This document shows positions 37,083 to 44,726 of a stretch of 64,000 nucleotides of DNA, piece by piece (positions within the stretch are counted from its first letter, which is position 1; each line of letters starts with the position of its first letter). The stretch is from JAVVEH01 sp032251435 (lineage in GTDB: Bacteria > Verrucomicrobiota > Lentisphaeria > Oligosphaerales > MVZH01): assembly GCA_032251435.1 (NCBI GenBank), contig JAVVEH010000006.1, positions 62,001-126,000 of the forward strand, written 5' to 3'. The notes below the pieces were generated by a model, which had not been told where the DNA came from, ran no database searches, and was given only the letters and a program-made list of their open reading frames with translations. Position numbers and translations under genes: made by a program.

Positions 37083-37371
37083 CAGATCTTCATCGGAAGC
37101 ATCTCCTTCCAGAAATTGTTTTATCTGTTCCTGGGCATCATTGTAATAGTCAGCCTTATATCCTTTCGGGCTCTTTTGGTCCTTGATAATGCGTTTTCTG
37201 CGGGCAAACTAAAAAACCACTCAACGGCCAACGCTTAACTCTCAACTCTCAACACCCAATGAAAAAAATGAAACGTTTCGTGTCCGAAAATCAATCTCCA
37301 TTTGAATGCTGAGGTTTAAATGTTGAGATTTGAGAGTTTGGCATTCTGTCTTTTCCTTCCTTCAATGCCAC

Positions 37372-37405
37372 AAAAAAAGCGGATAACCTGAATGGCTATC
37401 CGCTT
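37372..37405 (-). terminator. Rho-independent terminator of dCTP deaminase unit
   Basis: AAGCGGATA pairs with TATCCGCTT (9 bp, 10-nt loop), followed on the minus strand by TTTTTTT. It lies about 20 bp beyond the small ORF that overlaps the deaminase stop, so the two share a transcript. Confidence 0.88.
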
Positions 37406-37426
37406 GGGAGAATTTCATTATTACTG

Positions 37427-37579
37427 CTACTTATGCATCTTGGGGGGCGGAGATGGAGGACGGATAGGTCCCAAGATATTTTTCTTCCACTGCGGCCAGG
37501 AGGCAACCAATTTTACAGCTGGCTGTAGTTCTTTGATGAGTTGCGCCCTGCGAGCATTGATATCAGACCCCTGTTTCAT
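37427..37579 (-). CDS. Small ORF overlapping the dCTP deaminase stop
   Basis: 50 residues starting MKQGSDINARRAQLIKELQP, with a VASWPQWKKNILGP segment and a proline-rich end. GGGAG lies 8 nt before the ATG. The start overlaps the deaminase stop by 17 bp in another frame, and a strong terminator follows closely, so it is probably translated as a coupled second gene. Charged helix plus a WPxWK segment recalls short ORFs that accompany defence or toxin genes, but I do not recognise the family. It may regulate the deaminase. Confidence 0.6.
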   Translation of the reverse strand: MKQGSDINARRAQLIKELQPAVKLVASWPQWKKNILGPIRPPSPPPKMHK

Positions 37580-39077
37580 TTTCACCACTCCCTTTCTTTA
37601 ATTTTTCTAACAAGCCGGCATAATGGGACGCGGCTGCGGATTCCATATCTAGATAAGAACCCGGACGCATTTGAATTCGTAAAGAACTGTCTTTAAGCTT
37701 TGAGTCAAGAATTGAACCGTCTTTCGCTTTTCGTTTCAAAGGATATCCACTGCCAAGTCCCATTGAAAATAGATCGAAAAAGCGCCTGGGACCAACACCG
37801 ACGAATGGCTCAAAATGTACATGTTCTTGATCGTCTGTAAAGCCCATGGAGATGGAATCACCATGAAATTTTCCGGCTTTGCTTTTTGGATATGGCTCAA
37901 TGTATACAACTCTTTCGACACCAGCGGCGATGATGTGTTTCGCGCAGTTGTGACAAGGAAAAGTTGTACAGTAAAGAGTTGAACCTCGTGCTGAAATGCT
38001 ATTTCGCGAACAGCAAAGCAATGCTTCCATCTCAGCATGCACAACACGCCCATATTCCGTCAAATCCCGGATCTGACTGGATTCGAGTGTTTCTCGGACT
38101 ATGGTTTCGTCCATGCCTTGAGCTGTCAACTTTTCAGTCAGCCGGTTTATTATCTCTGCCTGTTCGGCCTTATTCGAATCGAAACCACGTGTGTAATCCC
38201 GCCCATGGGGAGTGTCAGCATAATCACCTTTGCTGAAGTCAAATACCGGCCAATAAAGGCCGCCACCATATTTTGGGCAGTCGTTTGCTCCAGATGCCAA
38301 TATCTCATTGTTTCGTGCCAAAACAGCACCGACCTGTCTTGAGAGATCGGCTGAACGCAGTGCGGAAGCAAAAGCTAAAAACATGGCATATTCGTCGAAT
38401 GTTGGCGTTTTGTAGGGATCTCCAAACAGAATTTCAACAATTCGCCATATTGTCCGTTTCAACTCTCTTTCACTATCGCCAACACGAATAAAGAAATCGG
38501 CTAGATGAAAGGCTGCAACTGGACTTTGTCCATATTCTTCTCCCTCTTTTTCTTCCTCCTCTCTTTTCATAAAAGCCAATGCACTGTCCTCAGTGACCTT
38601 CATTTCTTCGGTGAGTCTTTCCAGTCTTAACTGATGATCGCAATGCACAGAAATTACATAAAACCCCAATGGATAAATTTGGCGCAGACGATGAACTTCA
38701 TCAGGGTGTTTCAAAGAGTTGATGATGTAAGCTGTTTTTCCTCTTTGTTGCGGGTGCCCTTCCGCATCTTTTCCCCGTTTTTGGCCTATCAATGCCGCTG
38801 CGGCGGTAGCCAATATTGAATTGTCCCCCGAAACTTTCCGTGCTTCATCGCCTGCATCCATCAACAAAGAAATGCGCTCCGCTTCTGTAACTGCTTCAGA
38901 AACATCAACGATAAAAGGGATTATATCTGAAGAAACCCGTATGGAGATTACTTCGTAGCCAGTATGCTCCAGGCGTTTTTTTATTGCTTCCTCAACTTTG
39001 GCCAAATCAGTGCCCACAGTGCCGATAAGTCCAATGACAAGTTCGGACTCATTATATTGCGAGTTGAAATGATCCAT
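37563..39077 (-). CDS. avcD: Anti-phage dCTP deaminase (AvcD-type)
   Basis: 504-residue two-domain protein. The N-terminus holds a P-loop-like nucleotide-binding region (LVIGLIGTVGTDLAKVEEAI). The C-terminal cytidine deaminase domain has the zinc motif HAEMEAL (about residue 346) and PCHNCAKHI (about 375), plus ARGSTLYCTTFPCHNC context. This architecture matches known phage-activated dCTP/dCMP deaminases that drain the nucleotide pool. SD AGGAG lies 6 nt before ATG. The gene is lower in GC than the genome core, consistent with transfer. In Vibrio an upstream RNA (AvcI) holds the enzyme inactive; the 39078-39340 region was not recognisable as such but could be examined. Confidence 0.9.
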   Translation of the reverse strand: MDHFNSQYNESELVIGLIGTVGTDLAKVEEAIKKRLEHTGYEVISIRVSSDIIPFIVDVSEAVTEAERISLLMDAGDEARKVSGDNSILATAAAALIGQKRGKDAEGHPQQRGKTAYIINSLKHPDEVHRLRQIYPLGFYVISVHCDHQLRLERLTEEMKVTEDSALAFMKREEEEKEGEEYGQSPVAAFHLADFFIRVGDSERELKRTIWRIVEILFGDPYKTPTFDEYAMFLAFASALRSADLSRQVGAVLARNNEILASGANDCPKYGGGLYWPVFDFSKGDYADTPHGRDYTRGFDSNKAEQAEIINRLTEKLTAQGMDETIVRETLESSQIRDLTEYGRVVHAEMEALLCCSRNSISARGSTLYCTTFPCHNCAKHIIAAGVERVVYIEPYPKSKAGKFHGDSISMGFTDDQEHVHFEPFVGVGPRRFFDLFSMGLGSGYPLKRKAKDGSILDSKLKDSSLRIQMRPGSYLDMESAAASHYAGLLEKLKKGSGENETGV

Positions 39078-39133
39078 TCATAACTCCTGTCGCCTATTAT
39101 CAAGCAGGCACCGCATTCAATAAACACTAATAT

Positions 39134-39161
39134 AAAATAGCTCTATATTGATGGCAGTCAA
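39134..39161 (-). promoter_or_regulatory. Putative sigma-70 promoter for avcD
   Basis: TTGACT (39156-39161) and TATTTT (39134-39139) on the minus strand, separated by 16 bp, about 55 bp upstream of the deaminase start. Confidence 0.45.
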
Positions 39162-39343
39162 GTGCTTTTATCTCTTGTTTTGGGGAAAAGCGGACATGAC
39201 AATTTCATAGCCCGGACAGGACGGCAATTTTTTAAGTGGCTTGAACGGCTGCGTCTGTTCCCAAAACAGTTTATAGCGGGGGCGTGCCGGGTTTTCGACA
39301 GCCGGCCAAGTTTCCGGAAATGGGCACATTGGCGGTGGAATCT

Positions 39344-39466
39344 TCAGCCAAACCGACACATGACGGAGGATTTTCCGGCGCTGTTTTTGCCGAATAGCAA
39401 GGTGATTGGGCGCAGCGGCACAGTGACTTCTTTGCCGATGCCTTTGAAGTTTTCGTAACTACTCAT
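39344..39466 (-). pseudogene. Truncated AAA ATPase (N-terminal remnant)
   Basis: 40 residues, MSSYENFKGIGKEVTVPLRP followed by ITLLFGKNSAGKSSVM, then a stop soon after. LRPITLLFGKNSAGKSS is the strand-Walker A start of OLD/DUF3696-type AAA ATPases that are common in defence loci. Everything after the P-loop is missing. The downstream 39168-39340 reads as unrelated sequence in another frame, so only a remnant is left between avcD and the restriction operon. Confidence 0.75.
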
Positions 39467-39693
39467 TCCATTTTGCAATCAAAGTGATCGAGATTAAGGC
39501 GAATGATTAGGTAAAAACCGCACAACCTTAATCGTTTACCTTAATCTTTAGCCTTAATCGATTCAATCATCTTGAAAACAAATTGGAATCAGGTAGCCAG
39601 ATGCTGCCTGGAAAGTGTCTTGCGGAGTCCGCAAGCTCAAGCACCCCGCATTGGCGACAACTCCGACACGCTTTGTGCATGCGACACGCCCCT

Positions 39694-39764
39694 GGTCGGT
39701 TCAGACAACCGACCTACAGGCGCCTCTGGCGCCGTCTCCCGTAGGTCGGTTATCTGAACCGACC
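39694..39764. repeat. REP/BIME-like double palindrome
   Basis: Left arm GGTCGGTTCAGACAACCGAC continuing CTAC, and right arm its reverse complement with one mismatch (39741-39764). Each arm is itself a palindrome (GGTCGGTT...AACCGACC). The 23-bp spacer includes GGCGCCTCTGGCGCC, also palindromic. The surrounding 39467-39849 otherwise holds CCTTAATC direct repeats near 39528-39560 and no gene. Confidence 0.85.
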
Positions 39765-39849
39765 TGAACGATACAGCCAGCCGACGCAAGGTTGACCTTC
39801 CGGACGGGGGCTGGCTACCTGAGTAGTTACAAATTTTCAATGGTGATGG

Positions 39850-41022
39850 TCAGAGTTCTCTGTAGAAGACACGTTGCTGAAGCGAGGCAAATAGTGCGTC
39901 TAATTGCCTCTCCCCCTCCCGTATGTCCTTCAATATCTCTTCCACGGCATTGGATAATTCCACGAATCGAGCTTGCTTGTTCGGTGGGGGGTAAGGCAGT
40001 GCAAACGTGTCGAGTACACCGGTGCTCATGTGCGTGAAAGCACCATCAGGCCCTGTCTTCAGCCTGCCCACCCTTCCTTTACAGTGGGTCATCAGTGCTA
40101 CGAAGAAATCGGGAAATAGACCATGTCCCAGGCGGAGTCTGATCAGGTTCGTGCTTATGATCGAATTGCCGTACTCAGAGCGGACTACGCACATCTTCCC
40201 GACAGTTCCCGCTCTGGAGATGATGATGTCGCCATCCTTGACGGCATAGGAGGACAACTGCTCGAACTTGTCTTCGGATATCCACAACGACGGGGAGCCG
40301 ACCAGCCGCCCATCGACCGATATATTGTCCATATTCCAGACGGGAATTCCGGACAGCTTGTATTCTTGTTTTTTTAGTGCCCCGCCGAAGGGGCCGCATT
40401 TGGTGCCACTCTTCGCATCGGAATAGAACTCGGACAGGCGTCTAACCGCCCACCCCTTCGGGTTGGTTACGGGGTCGCCGAATAGGTCGAGGAAGGCGGA
40501 TTTGAGGAATTCGTCGGCCAGTTTGATGGCTTCGGCGCGTTTGCGCCGGATGCCGTCCGCCTTGTCCAGGATCGCCGCAATCCGCTTCTGCTCTTCGAGG
40601 GGGGGGAGAGGGATTTGGATTTTTGAAGCTCCAGACTTTGTAAGTTTAGCTCTGGTTGATCCTGTAATCCAAGGGGTGACATCGTAGTTTTGGAGAACTC
40701 GCAACAAAAAACGCAATTCAACTCCGGTTTTGGGACGAAGAACATGTGCGTGGTTGTTAACCCATGTTTTGCCTTCAATAGCGTACGCAATGCCTCGATC
40801 AGGTTGGTCAAATAAGCCCCCATCTTCGGCAAGCAGGATCAAGGGCTCGTCAAAAATATAGTCATTAACCGAGTCCTGCTGTCCATTGGCACCGTAGTAT
40901 GGATATGGACCTGGAACCCTATCAGCAGCAGTAATGGGACGACGACGACTGTCTAGAAATTCAGCAACATCATCAAGCTTCTTGACTGGCCACTTCCCCA
41001 TAACAGAATTACGAGTGATCAT
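39850..41022 (-). CDS. hsdS: Type I restriction specificity subunit
   Basis: Recognises the bipartite DNA target of the type I restriction-modification complex. 390 residues with two target-recognition domains and the central and C-terminal conserved helices (PLPPLEEQKRIAAILDKADG, LKSAFLDLFGDPVTNPKGW). The first TRD begins WPVKKLDDVAEFLDSRRRPI, the second WAVRRLSEFYSDAKSGTKCG. ATG 41022 overlaps the previous stop by 4 bp, so I reject the longer frame to 41103. Last gene of the operon. Confidence 0.93.
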   Translation of the reverse strand: MITRNSVMGKWPVKKLDDVAEFLDSRRRPITAADRVPGPYPYYGANGQQDSVNDYIFDEPLILLAEDGGLFDQPDRGIAYAIEGKTWVNNHAHVLRPKTGVELRFLLRVLQNYDVTPWITGSTRAKLTKSGASKIQIPLPPLEEQKRIAAILDKADGIRRKRAEAIKLADEFLKSAFLDLFGDPVTNPKGWAVRRLSEFYSDAKSGTKCGPFGGALKKQEYKLSGIPVWNMDNISVDGRLVGSPSLWISEDKFEQLSSYAVKDGDIIISRAGTVGKMCVVRSEYGNSIISTNLIRLRLGHGLFPDFFVALMTHCKGRVGRLKTGPDGAFTHMSTGVLDTFALPYPPPNKQARFVELSNAVEEILKDIREGERQLDALFASLQQRVFYREL

Positions 41023-41492
41023 CCCAACATCCCCTCCAGTTCGTTCAGATCCCGGCTGGTTTCCGCATACGGATACTCCGGGAAGGTGGTGAAGAATTCC
41101 CAATTACTGTCGGCGCAAAGCACTGGCTTGGCTTTTTCGTAGAGTTTTAGCCATTGGTTTTGCTGTGCGTCGCGTTCGGCGGCGGAAATCCGCCTGCTTT
41201 CGAATAAGAAGTCGGCAAACCAATGAAGAGCGAAAAGCAGACCGTAGGCGGACACGTTGTCGACACTGAAGAATCGTTTCAGATTCGTGCAGATGTGCTT
41301 TTCGACGGCCTGCGGATGGGGTCGCAGGGGATCGCGGAACGATTTCCCCACGGGCGGAGCATCATAATAGAGATCAACCAGGCAATGGGCAAAGAAACGG
41401 GCGGAGAGGAAGGAAAGATTTTTCCGGCAGTTCAGCCAGACCCGGTAATGATTGCATAGACTGCCAAGAAACTGGCTGCGCGCCTCTTCGCC
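41019..41492. repeat. 474-bp direct repeat, copy 1
   Basis: Near-identical to 42044-42517 (offset 1025 bp). Differences include two amino-acid changes (Gly/Glu in DAPPVxKSF and Thr/Ala in ICxNL). It forms the 3' part of the chimeric gene. Confidence 0.93.
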
Positions 41493-42047
41493 CCCCGGCA
41501 AATCAAGAAATTCGAGTATATAAGGATCCTTGAGCAGATTCTGGGGGCGGGTATTATTCTTTTCATCCTGATTGTCAGGTGTTTCCAGTAATCTTTGATG
41601 CCAGCCGCTACGGATATTTCTTTCCAGCTGGCGCGTACTCCAGCCATGCTCGGCTGCCTCGCAGATGTAATAGTCCCGAGCCTGCGGATTTTCAACTCGC
41701 ATGATCAGTCGGTAGTGAGTCCAACCCAATTCGCTACGCAGTGCGTAGCCTTTTTCCAGGTCGGAAAAAGTCAGATAGAATTGCCGGAAATTCTTGAGGT
41801 TTGCCACGGAAAACCCTTTACCGAATTCATCAGCGAGCCGTCTGGATAGTTCTTTGAGAAGCTTCTGCCCATATTCCGCACGAGATTCTCCCTGCTGTTC
41901 CTCTTCCACAATGCGCTGACCGATGCGCCAGTAGGCCTCGACCATGATGGTATTGATGCTTGCGACTGTTTTGCGTCGGGCCTCAGCCAGGATAGTCCGT
42001 ATTGTTTCGTAGAACTCCGCGTTTGGCATTGCAATTTCGTTTGTCAT
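41019..42047 (-). CDS. Chimeric gene: DUF1016 N-terminus fused to SEC-C protein C-terminus
   Basis: 342 residues from ATG 42047. Residues 1 to about 185 are a DUF1016/YhcG N-terminal domain (TIRTILAEARRKTVASINTI, MVEAYWRIGQRIVEEEQ, LGWTHYRLIMRVENPQARDY, LKDPYILEFLDL). At the point where the PD-(D/E)xK nuclease half should begin, the sequence switches to the last 158 residues of the neighbouring SEC-C protein (GEEARSQFLGSLCNHYRVWL onward), via a 474-bp direct duplication. The nuclease core is absent. The reading frame is intact and overlaps both neighbours by 4 bp, so it is probably still translated, as a new chimeric protein. Confidence 0.85.
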   Translation of the reverse strand: MTNEIAMPNAEFYETIRTILAEARRKTVASINTIMVEAYWRIGQRIVEEEQQGESRAEYGQKLLKELSRRLADEFGKGFSVANLKNFRQFYLTFSDLEKGYALRSELGWTHYRLIMRVENPQARDYYICEAAEHGWSTRQLERNIRSGWHQRLLETPDNQDEKNNTRPQNLLKDPYILEFLDLPGGEEARSQFLGSLCNHYRVWLNCRKNLSFLSARFFAHCLVDLYYDAPPVGKSFRDPLRPHPQAVEKHICTNLKRFFSVDNVSAYGLLFALHWFADFLFESRRISAAERDAQQNQWLKLYEKAKPVLCADSNWEFFTTFPEYPYAETSRDLNELEGMLG

Positions 42048-42517
42048 CCCAGCATCCCCTCCAGTTCGTTCAGATCCCGGCTGGTTTCCGCATACGGATA
42101 CTCCGGGAAGGTGGTGAAGAATTCCCAATTACTGTCGGCGCAAAGCACTGGCTTGGCTTTTTCGTAGAGTTTTAGCCATTGGTTTTGCTGTGCGTCGCGT
42201 TCGGCGGCGGAAATCCGCCTGCTTTCGAATAAGAAGTCGGCAAACCAATGAAGAGCGAAAAGCAGACCGTAGGCGGACACGTTGTCGACACTGAAGAATC
42301 GTTTCAGATTTGCGCAGATGTGTTTTTCAACGGCCTGCGGATGGGGACGCAGGGGATCGCGGAACGATTTTTCCACGGGCGGAGCGTCATAGTAGAGATC
42401 AACCAGGCAATGGGCAAAGAAACGGGCGGAGAGGAAGGAAAGGTTTTTCCGGCAGTTCAGCCAGACCCGGTAATGATTGCATAGACTGCCAAGAAATTGG
42501 CTGCGCGCCTCTTCGCC
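42044..42517. repeat. 474-bp direct repeat, copy 2 (3' end of SEC-C gene)
   Basis: The presumed donor copy, because it is continuous with the rest of the SEC-C gene. Both copies end at a gene stop, and each is followed by a 4-bp overlap with the next start. Confidence 0.93.
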
Positions 42518-43546
42518 CACCGGGATATTCCAGTCCATCGGGGCGAATGTGAGGGTCAGGAAATAGCGCGCCTCTGCCACCGTCATTCCATGGTCGAAAG
42601 GCAGATCGAGCGCGTCCAGTGCCGCCACCCAGTCGGCGGCATCTTCCATTGTGTAGGAAGCGCGCTGATAGACATGAGCCGCCGCGGCGGTTTCCACCCA
42701 CTGGAAGGTCGGCCCCATGCCCATGACCTTGGGCGAACAGGCGCATGGAACGCCGGTGGCATTGGCCAGGGCCATCACTTCGGCTTCATGATTCGTCAAT
42801 AGGAGCAGGTTGACAGTGTCGGCCAGGCTATCCGGTTCGCTGGCGGGATAGGCTGCAAAGCGATCCAGAAGACCGGACAGCCACCGCGTCCGACCGGTGG
42901 CGATCATATATTCAACCAGTGCGCAATCCAGGTAGCCAAAGACTTGATCGTAGGCGACGGGCGCCGTTTCCCGAAGAGCAAGAAGCCAGTTGGCCAGGCG
43001 TTCGGGATTCTCGGCTGTCGCGAGTTTTCCTGACAGTTCAATCAGGCACTCCTCATGCAGATGAAGATAAGGGACGGCGTCGGGTCTGTTTGCCAGAACA
43101 TCCTCCAGCAGATCGAGTATGGCATCCAGATTCCACGTCTGGTACACCGGCATGAATTGCTCTTCCCACCAATTGTCGACAAAGGCGGCCATTTCTTCGT
43201 CCGGTTCAGGCGGCTCGGGCGGTTCGGGGTAGTCACGCGCCGGTGGCGAGTCGAGAGAAACGCCAGCCGCGGGAAGCTTCAGTTTCAGGTCCTCCCTACG
43301 GTCCGGCAGAGGCGCCATGAACGCTTCTTCCTCCCATTTTTCAGGTTCGGGATCCTCATATAGATCGGATAGCCTCGCGGAGCGGTAAAGTTCCTCTTCT
43401 TCACGAAGCGCTTCCGCTTCTTCAGCGGCTTGCTGAAGATCCGCTTTGTGCTTCTCCTCATCAGCGGGAAGACAGCATTTCTTGTACTTTCTGCCGGAGC
43501 CGCAATGGCAGGGATCGTTGCGGCCGGGTTGGTCGCTTTTACTCAT
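42044..43546 (-). CDS. SEC-C motif protein in restriction operon
   Basis: 500 residues. The N-terminal SEC-C zinc motif GRNDPCHCGSGRKYKKCC resembles the SecA C-terminal metal-binding tail. A Glu-rich, Pro-rich linker (about 30-125) is followed by a helical domain of unknown function (WEEQFMPVYQTWNLDAILDL) and the 158-residue C-terminal part shared with the chimeric gene. It overlaps the upstream DUF1016 gene by 1 bp. SEC-C proteins are often found in mobile and defence contexts. Its role with the restriction enzyme is unknown. Confidence 0.75.
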   Translation of the reverse strand: MSKSDQPGRNDPCHCGSGRKYKKCCLPADEEKHKADLQQAAEEAEALREEEELYRSARLSDLYEDPEPEKWEEEAFMAPLPDRREDLKLKLPAAGVSLDSPPARDYPEPPEPPEPDEEMAAFVDNWWEEQFMPVYQTWNLDAILDLLEDVLANRPDAVPYLHLHEECLIELSGKLATAENPERLANWLLALRETAPVAYDQVFGYLDCALVEYMIATGRTRWLSGLLDRFAAYPASEPDSLADTVNLLLLTNHEAEVMALANATGVPCACSPKVMGMGPTFQWVETAAAAHVYQRASYTMEDAADWVAALDALDLPFDHGMTVAEARYFLTLTFAPMDWNIPVGEEARSQFLGSLCNHYRVWLNCRKNLSFLSARFFAHCLVDLYYDAPPVEKSFRDPLRPHPQAVEKHICANLKRFFSVDNVSAYGLLFALHWFADFLFESRRISAAERDAQQNQWLKLYEKAKPVLCADSNWEFFTTFPEYPYAETSRDLNELEGMLG

Positions 43547-44724
43547 CAGTTTCCTCCTCCCAGTTCGCGCCGTTTGGCATCCAGGAAGCGCACGAGTTCC
43601 TCCTGGGACGGCAACTCGAGTTGATATTTTGAAACGAAGAGCCGGTTGTCGATGGCGGCCAGAGCGTATTCCACCAAGGCATGGTCCTTTTGCGTACAGA
43701 GCAGCAAGCCGACTGGCGGGTTGTCGCCCTCGGCCATCATGTTCTCCCGGTACCAGGTGACGTAGGTGTTGAGCTGGCCTATGTATTCGTGATGGAATTC
43801 GTCCACTTTCAGCTCAACCAGAACGTGACATTTGAGCAGCCGGTGGTAGAACACCAGATCGACAAAACCACGCGTGTTGCCTATGACTATGCTTTTCTGT
43901 TGCGCCTCGAGGCAGAAGCCGTGACCCATCTCAAGAAGAAATTCCCGCAGGTTTTCTATGAGGCCGGCTTCGAGGTTCGACTCGGTAACGGCATCCTTTG
44001 CCCGAAGCCCGAGGAATTCAAAAACGTAGGGATCACGGATTTCCAATTCCGGCGCGGCACAAGATGCTTGATCCTTGATCATCTCCGCCAGCTTCTCTTT
44101 GTCCTCGGAGAGACCGGAACGCTCGAAATAGAGGGTGGCGATTTGGCGTTTCAGTGTCCTTACCGACCAGTTTCCACGAATACACTCGATCTCGTAGAAG
44201 ACTCTTTTCAGAGGCGTATCTAGGGCTGTGATCAGCTCAATGTGACTGTAAGACAATTTGCCAATAAGTTTCTCGGGAGGCAAAGCCAATTGTGGGGTCC
44301 CCGTCCCCACATTCTGCGCGACCATCTCGTCTCGTGTTTCAGCTCCCCCATCAGTCGGGACGGCGGGCAGCATATCGAATTGTGGGGACAGTGTACCCGC
44401 AATCTCCGGGTAAAGCCGGAAGAAGCGAAGGTAGCGGTATAGCTGGCGCCGGTCGCAGTTGGGCACCTGGAGTTCCATAAGTTTTCCTGCAAGTGTGTCA
44501 ATGAGTCCCTCTCCGTAGGTAGCCCGGTCCCTTCCGTATAGCTCGTAGTGGTGGATGTAGCCGCCGATGAGCCAGTTGCGCAACGTCAGGTTCGTGTTCA
44601 CGGCCCGTTTGGCCTGGCTGGCGCAGTACTCGTGCACTTGCCTGATCGCATCGACCATTTCACCAAACCCCAACGCCAAGTCCAGAGCCGCGGGTTGTTC
44701 GGTACACTTCTGCTTGCTACACAT
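43546..44724 (-). CDS. DUF1016/YhcG-family PD-(D/E)xK nuclease, intact
   Basis: 392 residues. The N-terminal DUF1016 domain includes LRNWLIGGYIHHYELYGRDRATYG and YRYLRFFRLYPEIAGTLSPQ; DPYVFEFLGL marks the linker. The C-terminal nuclease core has GFCLEAQQKSIVIG, FVDLVFYHRLLKCHVLVELK (metal Asp, then ExK) and QLNTYVTWYR. The family is often inserted in type I restriction operons. It starts 2 bp after the hsdRM stop. This intact paralogue contrasts with the chimeric copy two genes downstream. Confidence 0.9.
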   Translation of the reverse strand: MCSKQKCTEQPAALDLALGFGEMVDAIRQVHEYCASQAKRAVNTNLTLRNWLIGGYIHHYELYGRDRATYGEGLIDTLAGKLMELQVPNCDRRQLYRYLRFFRLYPEIAGTLSPQFDMLPAVPTDGGAETRDEMVAQNVGTGTPQLALPPEKLIGKLSYSHIELITALDTPLKRVFYEIECIRGNWSVRTLKRQIATLYFERSGLSEDKEKLAEMIKDQASCAAPELEIRDPYVFEFLGLRAKDAVTESNLEAGLIENLREFLLEMGHGFCLEAQQKSIVIGNTRGFVDLVFYHRLLKCHVLVELKVDEFHHEYIGQLNTYVTWYRENMMAEGDNPPVGLLLCTQKDHALVEYALAAIDNRLFVSKYQLELPSQEELVRFLDAKRRELGGGN

Positions 44725-44726
44725 CT

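Noticed and set aside
37392..37601. Plus-strand ORF of 69 codons
   Set aside because: It begins in the terminator and is antisense to the small ORF that has a strong SD.
39162..39458. Plus-strand ORF of 98 codons
   Set aside because: It runs antisense to the truncated ATPase remnant and has no SD or recognisable motif.
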